Origin: VXPQ01 sp965116435
GTDB lineage: Bacteria; Bacteroidota; Rhodothermia; Rhodothermales; VXPQ01
Assembly: GCA_965116435.1 (NCBI GenBank)
Contig: OZ220686.1
Coordinates: 2,356,001-2,420,000, forward strand
Length of the DNA stretch: 64,000 nucleotides
Direction of reading: 5' to 3'
Positions 27,656 to 37,133 of this stretch are shown piece by piece (the first letter of the stretch is position 1; each line of letters starts with the position of its first letter). The notes under the pieces are model-generated. The model saw nothing but the letters and a program-made list of their open reading frames with translations. It made no database searches and was not told the DNA's origin. Made by a program: the position numbers and the translations under genes.

Positions 27656-30600
27656 ATGAGAAAACGCGTTTCGCTTCGAGGGCGGATGTTTCGCTTCCTG
27701 GCGATAGCCGGAGGGCTTCTTGCGTTGATTCCCCTGACGTGGGCGGTCCGCGAAGCCCGTCTCGCGGAGATCCGTCGCAACCCCGAGGCGCACCGGGAAA
27801 AAGTGGTCTCGGCGGCGCTGGACCGCATTGCGCGCGATTTCGGGGCGTTGCAAGGCGATCTTGTCGAGCGCGCCGGGCGCATTGCCTCGGACTCGGCGGT
27901 CATGGAGGCGCTGGATGCGCAGAAAACCGATTCGGCGGCGCTCGCCCAGTATTTTGCCACCCTCAGGGCGCCCTACGGGATATCGGTGGAATTGTATGCC
28001 GCCGACATGACGCTGGCGGCCTGGAACGGGTTCAGCATGCCCATGGATGCGGCGCCGGCGGCGGACGGTTTTCCCGCCGGATTGCACGCGAGCATTGCGC
28101 AGGACGGCGCGTTTCGGCAGGCCGTGGCGGTTTGGCGCCCGGTCTTGCGCGACGGGCGGACGGTGGGCATGGTGCGGGCCATGCGCCTCGTGGGCTACGC
28201 GCCGCCGGTGCGCAACGAATATATCCGGGACGTAAGCCTGGTGCCCCAATGGCGAAGGTTGGCGAAACTGCCCGTCGAGTTGACGTTCGATGCGCCTGCC
28301 GGCGAGCCGGATTCTTCGTCGCGGTTGCTGAAGGGCGCGGACGGTACGACGCTGGGCCTGGTTACGGTCGAGGCGCCTTCCGTGCGGCGGATGACCGAAC
28401 TGTCCGCCGGGCTTCCGAACCATCTCATGGCGCTCTGGACGATGTTGTTTTTGTTCTGGACCATGGGGGGCGTATGGCTCCTGTACCGCCGGGCACTTCG
28501 GCGCTTGCTGGCTGTGCCGGGTCGCCGTGCATGGTGGGGCGTACTTGGATATTTTGCGTTCGCGGCGGCGTACTGGTGGTTGATTCGCTTTGTCCTGCTG
28601 GCGCTGGAGGCGCCGTCTCGCTGGCAACAAGGCAAAACGCCGTTGGCTCCCCTGTTCGATCCCGTGCATCTTTCGTCCGACTTGTTCGGGGGGTTGCTTG
28701 GCGCGACGGGCGAATTCCTGATCACCATTCTGTTTCTGACCGCCTTCGCCGGGGCGTTTCTGGAATGGATCGTTGCGCTGCAGCGGACGCGAGACCGCAT
28801 GGCCCGTTCGGGCGCCGCGCCGCGGGCGGTTTTCGTCGGCCTCGCGGTGGCCTCTGCTGCGTTCCTGACCGGCCTTGTGCTGGCGGCGGCGCTCGTGACG
28901 CGGCATGTCGCGCTGGACAGCACGTTCGACTTTTTCGCCAAGGGGGGCCTCATTCCCGATCTGCACCTGCTGGCGGTTTTTTGCAGCCTTGTGCTCATGC
29001 AGATCGGGGTGATGCTGATGGCTGTGGGGGTGGCGCGGGTCGTGATCGCCGAAGCGCTGCGCCGATTGCCGCTGACGACGGCCCCCTGGACCTCGGCGGC
29101 GCTGGGGATCGGCTCCGTGGCTGCGCCGGTCGCCCTCCTGTATGCGTGGACGCCTGTCGGGTCCGTGCTGCCCCTGCCCGTACTGGGCTATATGCTTGCC
29201 GCTGTTTTCGGGCTGGCGAGCTTTGTGCTGTTGCGCTCGATCCGGCGGATGGATCTGGCCCTGATACGGAATCTCTTTCCGCTGGTTTTTCTGATGACGT
29301 TTCTGCTGTACCCCATGTTTTACCGGGGGCTGGACGCCAGCCGCCATGTGCGCATGCTTGCGGCGGCGGAGGCGTTCGCCGAGGGCAGGGGCGCCCGCGC
29401 CTCGCTGGCCGAAGGCGGCATCCCCATATCCGGCGTATTGTTGCCTTCCGGGTCGGACGACGCCCTGTTCGATACGTTTTCCGCGGCGGAGTTTCAGGAC
29501 GGCTTTCTGGTGCGGAGCGCCGGGCGCGATTTTGAACGATACCGGCTTTCGGACGAGGTAGCGCGCGCGTTGTCGCGGCAACCGGTCGTCTGGAAGGACG
29601 AGCGCTCGACAGGGGGATACTGGGAGACCTGCTATGTTCGGAGGGAGGGTTCGTCGCCGCAGGCGATGCATGTGTTTGCGGCGCGCGCCCCGGGCGTTAC
29701 GCTTTTCGATCACTTGTACTACCTGTTGCGCCTGACCATGGGCGGGCTGGCGATCGGGTTGTTGTGCTACCTGACGGGCGTCTGGATTCGTTACCGGAAA
29801 GGGTTGTTGCCCGCACGCCATATCCGGTTCCGGGACAAGGTGCTGAACGCCCTCATCGGGATCGGGATTATCCTGATCGCCGTGGTGGGGGTGGTGGGCG
29901 AGCAAGCGGTTACGGTCGGAAGCAGGCAATCCGTGCAGCGGTGGCTTCAGCGGCACCTCGATCGCGTGGAGCAGGTGCTGGCGGCAGAGGCGCGCCCCGG
30001 CGAACATCCTTCCAGCGTCCTGGATCGCATGCCGGTGGATTCGCTGGCGGCCCGCGTAGGCATCGACCTGAACATTTACGAAGGGCATACGATCGCCCGA
30101 CTCAGCCGTCCGCCCTTGATTCGCGACCGGCTTGTGGATCGACGGCTGCCTATCGGGGCGTACAAGGCGCTGTACGTCGATGCGGAACGGGTGGCGTTCA
30201 CCGACGAGCGCGTGGGCAGCTTTACCTATATGGCGGGGTTCAAGGCGCTTCCCGGCGAGGCGGGTCGTCCCCGGCATATCGTGTCCACCCCTGTTCTGCC
30301 CGAGCAGGAAATTATTGAGGAGGAGCGCGCGGCCACCGTGGCGTATCTCTTTGGCTCCTTGTTGTTGCTCATGGTGCTGGTTGCGTTGACGGGGACCGTG
30401 CTTGCCGACGCCATTTCGAAACCCATCGCCCGGCTCCGATCCGGCCTGAAGGAGGTTGCGGTGGGGCGCCTCGGCGAGACGCTCCCCGTGGATTCGCGCG
30501 ACGAGGTGGGCGAACTGGTCGAAACCTTTAATGAAATGCAGCAGCAGTTGGCCGAAACCCGCATCCAGCTGGCGCGACAGGAACGGCAATTGGCGTGGCG

Positions 30601-31300
30601 GGAGATGGCGCGGCGGGTCGCGCACGAAATACGCAACCCGCTGACGCCCATGAAATTGTCCATGCAGCATTTGCGGCAGGCCTTTGCAGACCGGACCGAC
30701 GAGTCCGCCGCCCGCAGCGCGTTCGGCCAGGTTTTCGACCGAATTACCGCAACGCTGATCGAGCAGATCGATTCGCTGGCCCGCATCGCCAGCGAGTTCC
30801 ATGCGTTTGCCCGGATGCCTTCCCGGGAGATGCAGCGCATGAATATGAACGACGTGATTCGGGAGGCGCGTTCCCTGATGCAGGAAGAAAGCGAAATAGC
30901 GATTCGGTCCGCATTGTCCGACGCGCCGCTCTGGATCGACGCGGACCGGGCGGAATTGCGCCGCGCCTACATCAACCTGATCAAGAATGCGTTCCAGGCG
31001 ATTGCCGAGCCGGAAAAGGGCAAAGTCGAGGTGCGCACCTGGCGCGAAGAGGCCGACGGCGCGGTCTGGGCATGCAGCGATGTGGCGGATAACGGATCGG
31101 GCATCGACGACGAGGCGGCCCGGAAAATTTTCGACCCGCATTTTTCGACCCGCGAGCGTGGTACGGGCCTGGGGTTGGCCATCGTGAAGAAGAGCGTGGA
31201 AGAGATGCGCGGAACGATCGGGTTCGAAACCGAGCCGGGGAAGGGGACCGTTTTCCGGATACGGCTTCCCTTGATGGACAAGGATGCGCCGCTTTCCTGA
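27656..31300 (+). CDS. Large NtrY-like multi-membrane-span sensor histidine kinase
   Basis: The protein (1214 residues) has a first membrane segment at about 11-30, an extracytoplasmic region, then about eight membrane segments between residues 260 and 560. A second extracytoplasmic part, further spans near 690-760 and 900-920 and a HAMP linker (SKPIARLRSGLKEVAVGRLG) follow. The kinase core has the H-box MARRVAHEIRNPLTPMKLSM, the N-box YINLIKNAFQAI and G-boxes DNGSGIDDEAA and GTGLGLAIV. The core resembles NtrY/PilS-type kinases, but the membrane part is much larger than in typical NtrY (about 750 residues). No response regulator is adjacent. The stop is followed at once by a dispersed hairpin repeat. 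Confidence 0.88.
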   Translation: MRKRVSLRGRMFRFLAIAGGLLALIPLTWAVREARLAEIRRNPEAHREKVVSAALDRIARDFGALQGDLVERAGRIASDSAVMEALDAQKTDSAALAQYFATLRAPYGISVELYAADMTLAAWNGFSMPMDAAPAADGFPAGLHASIAQDGAFRQAVAVWRPVLRDGRTVGMVRAMRLVGYAPPVRNEYIRDVSLVPQWRRLAKLPVELTFDAPAGEPDSSSRLLKGADGTTLGLVTVEAPSVRRMTELSAGLPNHLMALWTMLFLFWTMGGVWLLYRRALRRLLAVPGRRAWWGVLGYFAFAAAYWWLIRFVLLALEAPSRWQQGKTPLAPLFDPVHLSSDLFGGLLGATGEFLITILFLTAFAGAFLEWIVALQRTRDRMARSGAAPRAVFVGLAVASAAFLTGLVLAAALVTRHVALDSTFDFFAKGGLIPDLHLLAVFCSLVLMQIGVMLMAVGVARVVIAEALRRLPLTTAPWTSAALGIGSVAAPVALLYAWTPVGSVLPLPVLGYMLAAVFGLASFVLLRSIRRMDLALIRNLFPLVFLMTFLLYPMFYRGLDASRHVRMLAAAEAFAEGRGARASLAEGGIPISGVLLPSGSDDALFDTFSAAEFQDGFLVRSAGRDFERYRLSDEVARALSRQPVVWKDERSTGGYWETCYVRREGSSPQAMHVFAARAPGVTLFDHLYYLLRLTMGGLAIGLLCYLTGVWIRYRKGLLPARHIRFRDKVLNALIGIGIILIAVVGVVGEQAVTVGSRQSVQRWLQRHLDRVEQVLAAEARPGEHPSSVLDRMPVDSLAARVGIDLNIYEGHTIARLSRPPLIRDRLVDRRLPIGAYKALYVDAERVAFTDERVGSFTYMAGFKALPGEAGRPRHIVSTPVLPEQEIIEEERAATVAYLFGSLLLLMVLVALTGTVLADAISKPIARLRSGLKEVAVGRLGETLPVDSRDEVGELVETFNEMQQQLAETRIQLARQERQLAWREMARRVAHEIRNPLTPMKLSMQHLRQAFADRTDESAARSAFGQVFDRITATLIEQIDSLARIASEFHAFARMPSREMQRMNMNDVIREARSLMQEESEIAIRSALSDAPLWIDADRAELRRAYINLIKNAFQAIAEPEKGKVEVRTWREEADGAVWACSDVADNGSGIDDEAARKIFDPHFSTRERGTGLGLAIVKKSVEEMRGTIGFETEPGKGTVFRIRLPLMDKDAPLS

Positions 31301-31334
31301 GGATGCTCTGATTAAGTCCGCGAAGATCAGAGGC
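31301..31334 (+). repeat. Dispersed hairpin repeat, copy E (best stem)
   Basis: It begins on the base after the kinase stop codon: GGATGCTCTGATTAAGTCC, then GCGAAGATCAGAGGC. CTCTGAT (31305-31311) pairs with ATCAGAG (31326-31332). The following 36 bases (GGCGAGGAGTGTGCTGGCAA and onward) match the flank of the copy at 39843. The rest of the gap up to the trkA start at 31682 (381 bases in total) holds another copy at 31521-31553 and no gene. Confidence 0.8.
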
Positions 31335-31520
31335 GGCGAGGAGTGTGCTGGCAAGGAATGACGAAGCGATGTGGCAGGCCCCACGTAATGAGGAATGACG
31401 CCGCCAGCGCGCTCCTCGATGCCTCCCGAAGGGCGCTTCACGACACCGACGCCGCAAAACGCCATGTTTGCCGATGATTTTAACGATGGAATCATTACAA
31501 ACCCTACTTGCGTACGTGAA

Positions 31521-31553
31521 GTGCTGATCGAAGTGGATTTGATCAGTGCATCC
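31521..31553 (-). repeat. Dispersed hairpin repeat, copy G
   Basis: Minus-strand reading starts GGATGCACTGATCAAATCC and ends CGATCAGCAC, matching the family at most positions, with CTGATC/GATCAG as the pairing arms. It lies about 130 bases upstream of trkA in opposite orientation to the copy at 31301, in the promoter-side region of trkA. Confidence 0.7.
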
Positions 31554-31681
31554 CTCGAACATTTCTTCGGTATATTGCGTTCGATACGCCGCAAAACCCG
31601 TTGTTGCGTTGATCCCTGTTCGCGGTTGCGTGCCTCGACCGGGGTACTGCCTTGTGGATACGCGCAGCGACGTTTTCGATC

Positions 31682-33073
31682 ATGTCCGCGGATGCGGATT
31701 TTCAGACGGGTCTGTTTGCATTGCACATTATTGTCGTAGGAGCAGGTCAAGTAGGCTACGATGTGGCCCGCATGCTGTCGTGCGAAGCGCATGACGTCGT
31801 GGTCATCGACCAGGACGCCGACGCTACCCATCGGGTTGGCGAAAAGCTGGACGTGAAGGCTATTAGGGGCAACGGCACCTCCTCGGACATACTGGTCGAT
31901 GGGGGCATCGCCAAGGCGGACATGCTGATTGCCGTGACGCCCGTGGACGAAGTCAATATTATTGCCTGCATGCTGGCGAAACGGCTTGGCGTAGCGACCA
32001 CCATTGCCCGGGTTCGGTCCAACGAAATCACGCGCGACGAATCTGTCCTGAAGGCAAGCGATTTCGGGATCGATCTGGTGATTCGCCCGGAAGAAAGCGC
32101 CGCCAACGAGGTGGTGTCGCTCGTGCGCCGCGCCAGCGCCACGGACATTCTCGATTTTGCGGAGGGCCGCTTGCAGTTGATGGGCCTGCGGATCGACGCC
32201 GACGCGCAGGTTGTGGGGCAAACGCTTCAGGAGGTCGCGGCGGCCCACAGCCATGTGCGGTTTCGGGTCATGGGCATAAGTCGGGGCTCCCGCACGATTA
32301 TTCCCGGGGGACGCGATACGTTCCGGCAGGGCGACCAGGTGTTTGTGCTTTCCTTGCCAAAATACATGGGATATATCTCGACCATGATGGGCAAGTCAGA
32401 GGCCCGGGCCAATCACGTCATGATTCTCGGCGGGAACGCCGTGGGCGTGGGGGTTGCCTCCCGGCTCGGCGCCGAAAAGAACAAGGATGTGAAGCTGGTC
32501 GAACCCGACGATAAGCGGGCGGAGACCCTGGCGGAGATCCTGCCGAATGTGCTGATCATCCGCGGCGCCGCCACCGATATCGATTTGCTGGTTCAGGAAG
32601 GACTGGGCGAGATGGACGCCTTTGTGGCGGTGACGGACGACGAGGAATCGAATCTGGTCACCTGTCTCATGGCCAAGCATCTCGGCGTGCGAAAAACGGT
32701 GGCGCTGCTTTCCAAGAACACCTATATCCCGATCAGCCAGAGCATTGGCCTGGATGCGGCGGTCAGCAAGAAACTGGCGGTTTCGCGCGAGATTCATCGG
32801 TATTTGCGCGGAACGCATGTGCGGAGCGTCGCCACCATTTACGGCCTGGACGCCCAGATCATCGAAATCGAGGCCAAGCCCCGGTCGTGGATATCCAGAA
32901 AACCGCTCAAGGAGTTGCAAATCCCGTCTGGAGCGCTTATTGGCGCCGTATTGCATAACGACGAAGTTTGCATCGCCACGGGCGATACGCACATCGCCGC
33001 CGGAGACCGGGCCATCGTGTTCGTTATGCCTTCGCGCGTGGATGGCATGGAGCGGAAATTCACCGCCAAATAG
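31682..33073 (+). CDS. trkA: Trk system potassium uptake protein TrkA
   Basis: From ATG 31682 the protein is 463 residues with the doubled RCK architecture: Rossmann loop IIVVGAGQVGYDVARML near the N-terminus, a first TrkA-C half, a second Rossmann loop VMILGGNAVGVGVA near residue 240 and a closing TrkA-C domain (KPLKELQIPSGALIGAVLHN). TrkA binds NAD(H)/ATP in the cytosol and gates the TrkH channel, whose gene follows 47 bases downstream. The start was chosen because the upstream ten residues are not part of the Rossmann fold. A two-gene trkA-trkH operon is likely. Confidence 0.93.
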   Translation: MSADADFQTGLFALHIIVVGAGQVGYDVARMLSCEAHDVVVIDQDADATHRVGEKLDVKAIRGNGTSSDILVDGGIAKADMLIAVTPVDEVNIIACMLAKRLGVATTIARVRSNEITRDESVLKASDFGIDLVIRPEESAANEVVSLVRRASATDILDFAEGRLQLMGLRIDADAQVVGQTLQEVAAAHSHVRFRVMGISRGSRTIIPGGRDTFRQGDQVFVLSLPKYMGYISTMMGKSEARANHVMILGGNAVGVGVASRLGAEKNKDVKLVEPDDKRAETLAEILPNVLIIRGAATDIDLLVQEGLGEMDAFVAVTDDEESNLVTCLMAKHLGVRKTVALLSKNTYIPISQSIGLDAAVSKKLAVSREIHRYLRGTHVRSVATIYGLDAQIIEIEAKPRSWISRKPLKELQIPSGALIGAVLHNDEVCIATGDTHIAAGDRAIVFVMPSRVDGMERKFTAK

Positions 33074-33120
33074 CGCGTTCGCGCCCTGTCCGCCGCCTAT
33101 CGCCGTTACCGAATCGCGCC

Positions 33121-34632
33121 ATGTCCCTGCACGTAAAGGCCGTTTGCGCTCCGCTGGGCGCGCTGCTCATGTTTCTCGGGGCGGCCCTGCTTTTGCCCAT
33201 GGCCGTCGGGATATATTATTCCGAGGCGGCCTGGTGGACCTTCGGCGTCACGGCGGCTTTTTCCTTGCTGACCGGGTTTGCGCTGTGGCGCGGCCAGAAG
33301 GATTTTTCCGGGTATCTCGGCATACGGGAAGGGTTTGCCGTGGTGGCGCTTTCCTGGCTTGCGTTGTCGCTGGTCGGTTCGGTTCCCTTCATGCTGGGCG
33401 GCGTGCTGGATTCCTGGGCCGACGCCTTTTTTGAAACCATGAGCGGGTTCACCACCACCGGCGCCTCGATTCTCGGGGGCGGCGGAAACCCGGCCATTTC
33501 CGAGATTCCCCATGCGTTTCTTTTCTGGCGCAGCCTGACCCAGTGGCTGGGGGGCATGGGCATTATCGTACTTACCCTCGCGGTGCTGCCGATTCTGGGT
33601 ATTGGCGGCATGCAACTGTTCAAGGCGGAAGTGCCGGGGCCGTCCGCCGACAAGATCACGCCTCGCGTACGCGAAACCGCCCGGCGCCTGTGGTTCATTT
33701 ATGTCGGTTTTACCGTGCTCCAGATCGCGTTTCTGTTGCCGGCCATGTCCCTTTTCGATAGCGTCAATCATGCGTTCACCACCATGGCCACCGCCGGGTT
33801 TTCCACGCAGGATGAGTCGATCGGGGCCTATGGGTCTGCGTATGTGGAGTGGGTGATCATTGCGTTCATGTTTATCGGGGGGATGAATTTCGTGCTGCAT
33901 TACCACCTGCTCAAGGGACGGCCTCGCCTGCTTTTCCGGGACGCCGAGTTTCGGGTGTATGCGGCCATTGTGCTGGCGGCCGTGTTGCTGGTCGCCGTGG
34001 GGGTGTGGAGCGGGACGGGCCACGCCCTGCCGTGGGTGGCGGAGGAATCCGGCGCGTTCGATCGGTACGATTCGTTCTCGGACGCCGTGCGTCACGCAGC
34101 GTTTCAGGCGATCTCCATCATCACGACCACCGGGTATACCATCGCCGACTACCAGCTTTGGCCGCCGTTGGGGGCGGGCGTCATTTTTCTGCTGTTTTTT
34201 TGCGGGGGCATGGCGGGGTCAACGTCCGGCGGGGTGAAGATCATCCGGCACATGCTGATGTTCAAGAATTCCTTCCGCGAGATTCGGCAATTGCTGCACC
34301 CCGCAGCGGTGATCCATGTGCGCCTGGGCGGCGACGTCGTGCCGCGAGATATTATGAGCAACGTGCTTTCGTTCGTCGTGCTCTATGTGGGCGGCGTGGG
34401 GCTGGGCACGATGATCATGTTTGCGCTGGGCCTCGACCTGGTCAGCGCCTTCAGCGCCGCCATGGCCAGCGTCGGGAATATCGGCCCGGCCTTCGGGTCC
34501 GTCGGCCCGGCGGGCAACTATGCGGACGTTCCGGCGCTTGGAAAGTGGGCCCTTTCCTTCCTGATGATGGCCGGCCGCCTCGAGCTATTCACCGTACTAA
34601 TCCTCCTGGCCCCAGCGTTTTGGAAGCGGTGA
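33121..34632 (+). CDS. trkH: Trk-type potassium transporter membrane subunit TrkH
   Basis: The 503-residue integral membrane protein has four pore repeats of the Trk/Ktr superfamily, visible as SGFTTTGAS (about 110), MATAGFSTQ (about 225), ITTTGYTI and ASVGNIGPAFG. The conserved NFVLHYHLL and GGMAGSTSGGVKIIRH segments are also present. It forms the K+ translocation path, gated by the TrkA protein encoded just upstream. ATG 33121 gives a normal cytoplasmic N-terminus followed by a first span (LLMFLGAALLLPMAVGI). It is the last gene of the GC-rich block before the AT-rich island. Confidence 0.94.
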   Translation: MSLHVKAVCAPLGALLMFLGAALLLPMAVGIYYSEAAWWTFGVTAAFSLLTGFALWRGQKDFSGYLGIREGFAVVALSWLALSLVGSVPFMLGGVLDSWADAFFETMSGFTTTGASILGGGGNPAISEIPHAFLFWRSLTQWLGGMGIIVLTLAVLPILGIGGMQLFKAEVPGPSADKITPRVRETARRLWFIYVGFTVLQIAFLLPAMSLFDSVNHAFTTMATAGFSTQDESIGAYGSAYVEWVIIAFMFIGGMNFVLHYHLLKGRPRLLFRDAEFRVYAAIVLAAVLLVAVGVWSGTGHALPWVAEESGAFDRYDSFSDAVRHAAFQAISIITTTGYTIADYQLWPPLGAGVIFLLFFCGGMAGSTSGGVKIIRHMLMFKNSFREIRQLLHPAAVIHVRLGGDVVPRDIMSNVLSFVVLYVGGVGLGTMIMFALGLDLVSAFSAAMASVGNIGPAFGSVGPAGNYADVPALGKWALSFLMMAGRLELFTVLILLAPAFWKR

Positions 34633-34726
34633 GGGGGTGGAGCGGCAGACGGCTTTTGGATGAATATGGAACATTCATAGCAATGCTCTGTCCGAATTTT
34701 CCGGATCATTTCTGAGGGACATCTCA

Positions 34727-35068
34727 TTATATTGAATACGTATAGTTTATTCTGTATTCTACCCTTGCAAATACTTCTTTTAGTGGAGAAAGGTCTATTA
34801 TAATTATTGTTTTCCCTGATCTACCTTGTGTTTTACAATCTACCCCTATCCATTCTCCGGGTTCAAATGGATCAATGATTTCACATTCTACTTTAAGATT
34901 TAATGGATTAGTAACAGGAAGTTCTCTTTCCACATAACCGTTTGCATCAAGTTGACCCGTTATCACATCATTTTTAGTTTCTAACTCCTCGTTGGAGGAA
35001 GTCAAATTGCAACCAGACAAGAATGCAATGGCGACCAGCGATAGTATAGAAATGTTAAAATGTCTCAT
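34727..35068 (-). CDS. Small hypothetical lipoprotein of the AT-rich island
   Basis: From ATG 35068 the product is 113 residues with a lipoprotein signal, MRHFNISILSLVAIAFLSGC. The mature part of about 90 residues is rich in beta-prone segments (NLKVECEIIDPFEPGEWIGV, GKTIIIIDLS, ARVEYRINYTYSI). It recalls a small Ig-like or C2-like sandwich, but I do not recognise a family. The gene is AT-rich compared with its right and left GC-rich neighbours, as is the whole island. It follows the first Mrr-like gene on the same strand, with 43 bases between them. Confidence 0.6.
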   Translation of the reverse strand: MRHFNISILSLVAIAFLSGCNLTSSNEELETKNDVITGQLDANGYVERELPVTNPLNLKVECEIIDPFEPGEWIGVDCKTQGRSGKTIIIIDLSPLKEVFARVEYRINYTYSI

Positions 35069-35111
35069 GGCTTCGCGGGCCTCCTTCTTGGCCGGTAAAG
35101 TTACAGGACGG

Positions 35112-36104
35112 CTATACCAAGAGTTCACTGCCAAAGTGTAAAAGAAAAGAGGCAACATCTTTGCCAATCAATAGAATAACAGGCTTTCCGGTATCCTTTC
35201 GCAATGTTTCAAGAGCCTTGTCAAGCACTTCGGAACTGGATGAGGACGTGGATATAATGATTCCCATGTGTGCTTGATACTCATCAAATGCTGTTCGAAT
35301 TTGATGAGTAGCTTTGGGGTCCCACATCTCGCCTTCAAACGATTTAATTTGAACAACACAGGTGCGCTGTTCATGAATACCCAGGATAGGTACGTCCCAT
35401 TCAAAAATTACTTTCAGGTCTGCACCTTTCTCTACAGGACCACCTAGCTCCTCAACCTCTTTAACACTAGGAACTGATCGGAAAATTTCTGCAATCAGTT
35501 TCTCAAGACTGGAACCTGGATACACATGGTGTATTTTATTTGTGATAGATTCTAAGTCAGGCAGGATCTCATCCCTGAACCTATTAAGACTTGTTTCCTT
35601 TGTTTGAAAATGACCATGTTTGCCTTTTTTTAGTGAATCGACAAGGGATTCAAATTCCTTTTGCAGGTAGATACGCCAATATTTCCCTTGTAGCTTAAGC
35701 CGTCTACTTAGGGCAGGGTGAACAATGGCATCGTTTCGGTCAAAATGGCGAACCGACTTGGGATCAACTTCAAAACGATGGTTGAAATCCTCGTCTTCCC
35801 AACTCCAAAAATAGGAATCAGTGACACGGGCAAGCGTACATTTACCCCATTCAGGTATATTGATATAAACTACATAGTCACCTTTTTTAATATCGAGTAG
35901 AAACGGCTGATAACAATCCTTTTGATCGGTTGTAAGACTGTCCCACCCTTCGGTATTAATTGAGGCCTGCAATTTTCCTAAGTCGGCAGTTTCGACGTAA
36001 CTCCAGCCGAAACGCCCCACTCCTTTCTTAAGCGATTCGTAGGTTTTAGCATCACGCTCAGGATCATTCGCGCCTTTCAGGGCATAAATCGTGTAATCGC
36101 TCAT
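35112..36104 (-). CDS. Mrr-type restriction endonuclease-like protein 1
   Basis: From ATG 36104 the protein has 330 residues. The N-terminal part (about 1-130) is a beta-rich domain with an IKKGDYVVYINIPEWG core that could be a PUA/EVE-like or other DNA-reading module. The C-terminal part (about 190-330) matches Mrr-cat restriction endonucleases: a helical lead SSLEKLIAEIF, EELGGPVEKGADLKVIF carrying the metal Asp, then CVVQIKSFEG as the Q-x-K end of the PD-(D/E)xK site, and MGIIISTSS. Mrr enzymes cut foreign, often methylated, DNA. A run of 11 G lies 84-94 bases upstream within promoter-like sequence. In-frame stops between that run and the ATG exclude a translated upstream extension. Confidence 0.72.
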   Translation of the reverse strand: MSDYTIYALKGANDPERDAKTYESLKKGVGRFGWSYVETADLGKLQASINTEGWDSLTTDQKDCYQPFLLDIKKGDYVVYINIPEWGKCTLARVTDSYFWSWEDEDFNHRFEVDPKSVRHFDRNDAIVHPALSRRLKLQGKYWRIYLQKEFESLVDSLKKGKHGHFQTKETSLNRFRDEILPDLESITNKIHHVYPGSSLEKLIAEIFRSVPSVKEVEELGGPVEKGADLKVIFEWDVPILGIHEQRTCVVQIKSFEGEMWDPKATHQIRTAFDEYQAHMGIIISTSSSSSEVLDKALETLRKDTGKPVILLIGKDVASFLLHFGSELLV

Positions 36105-36338
36105 GGAAATCCGGGCAGGTTGTTTCAAGTGCAGGTTTTCGGTGGAGTGTCGCCGCTTTACAGAAGCAACGTTCACTTGTCAAAATACCCCCCCCCCCTA
36201 CATCAATTGTGAAAAATATGTGAATAACAATTCCCGTCAGCTCCTGGTCCGCCGAGCCTTTGATCCCTACTGCCACGTTGTCCGGCAACGACCCCATGCC
36301 GCCCGCCGGCCAAAATCCGCCGCGCCGAGGAGTTCCCG
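36105..36338 (-). promoter_or_regulatory. Upstream block P1 of Mrr-like gene 1 with a homopolymeric G tract
   Basis: On the coding (minus) strand this 234-base gap contains a 27-base motif that begins ATTGTTATTCACATAT and ends TCACAATT (36231-36205). It then has TTG (36206-36204), 16 bases holding 11 consecutive G (36198-36188), and TATTTTGA (36187-36180), which resembles the Bacteroidota -7 element TAnnTTTG. Expected transcription would begin about 70 bases before the ATG. The Bacteroidota promoter spacer is usually 19-21 bases, so tract length could switch promoter strength. A closely similar block precedes Mrr-like gene 2. Confidence 0.6.
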
Positions 36339-36929
36339 TCAGTCCAAAGCATCCTCCGTTTCCCAGGCCTCAGCCACGCGATCCCATAGCGTCGCCGCGT
36401 TGTCCCATTCCTCCGCCTCTTGGAGATACGCCTGGTGTTCTTTGTCTACGAAACCCAACGTCCAGAAATATGGTTCTGCCGCGTTTGTCCCTTGTGAGTC
36501 ACGTATATTCGAAGCCTCCTCCCGTAACAGCGTAGCGTCTTCCTTTAACCGCAAAACGAAATTCCGCGTGTTCAAAGCCGTCCCCTGCGCCGCCGAAGCC
36601 ATCAATCGTCCCTGTGAAGCCATCAGTGCCAAGGTCTCCGAATCATACTCGTGTGCGCTTGAAGCAGCCTCCCGTAACTGCGAAGCACGATCCTGCGCAT
36701 TCCTGATCCAGGTCTCAATAAGTTGACTATTAAGCCGCGCCCTATCGATGGAAGACCGTGCCAGATACGCCGCCAGGGTTGCTCTGGACCCATCCTCCCT
36801 CGCTTCGTACGCCATCGCTTCTGCTTCTAACGCCTCTGCAATCAGGTCCGACAAGGGAGGATTTTGTGGAGCGCATCCCAAAAATTGCGCCAGCGCAAGA
36901 AAAATCAAAGATCGGGCAAGGTGGCGCAT
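36339..36929 (-). CDS. Helical Ala/Glu-rich lipoprotein, function unknown
   Basis: From ATG 36929 (196 residues) the protein has a lipoprotein signal, MRHLARSLIFLALAQFLGC, then almost continuous helix-forming sequence with many Ala, Glu, Arg and Ser (AEALEAEAMAYEAREDGSRA, RARLNSQLIETWIRNAQDRA, REAASS, REEASN). Short blocks of this type recur, suggesting a coiled-coil or helical bundle grown by internal repetition. Arg-Glu-Ala-Ala and Arg-Glu-Glu-Ala motifs recur about 40 residues apart. I do not recognise a family. It lies on the same strand as the nuclease genes, between GIY-YIG and Mrr-like gene 1, and has higher GC than they do. Confidence 0.55.
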   Translation of the reverse strand: MRHLARSLIFLALAQFLGCAPQNPPLSDLIAEALEAEAMAYEAREDGSRATLAAYLARSSIDRARLNSQLIETWIRNAQDRASQLREAASSAHEYDSETLALMASQGRLMASAAQGTALNTRNFVLRLKEDATLLREEASNIRDSQGTNAAEPYFWTLGFVDKEHQAYLQEAEEWDNAATLWDRVAEAWETEDALD

Positions 36930-37133
36930 AGTTTCGAGAGAGGGGGCAACGGACGATTGCGGTCGAGAACGACAATATAAGCCCGCGCTGGATCCGCCGC
37001 AACCTGGTGGGGTGGATCCTACGGGTTGGTTACCGAACTGGGGGCGCGCCGTATCCAGCGGACGCAGGGCCGCTGTGAAATACTCCGGGCAAACGTGAAA
37101 CAAGCGCCTTAACTTCGCTGTTTCTGGCCTGCA

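Noticed and set aside
27608..32254. A minus-strand open frame of 1548 codons
   Set aside because: It lies antisense to the clear histidine kinase and trkA genes. Its translation is Arg/His/Gln-rich and repeats no known domain; long antisense frames are expected in GC-rich DNA.
36064..36297. A 77-codon minus-strand frame across the G tract, possibly extending Mrr-like gene 1 by frameshift
   Set aside because: The Mrr frame has a TGA at 36182-36180 between the G run and its ATG, so no change in tract length can fuse the two frames. The peptide has no recognisable features.
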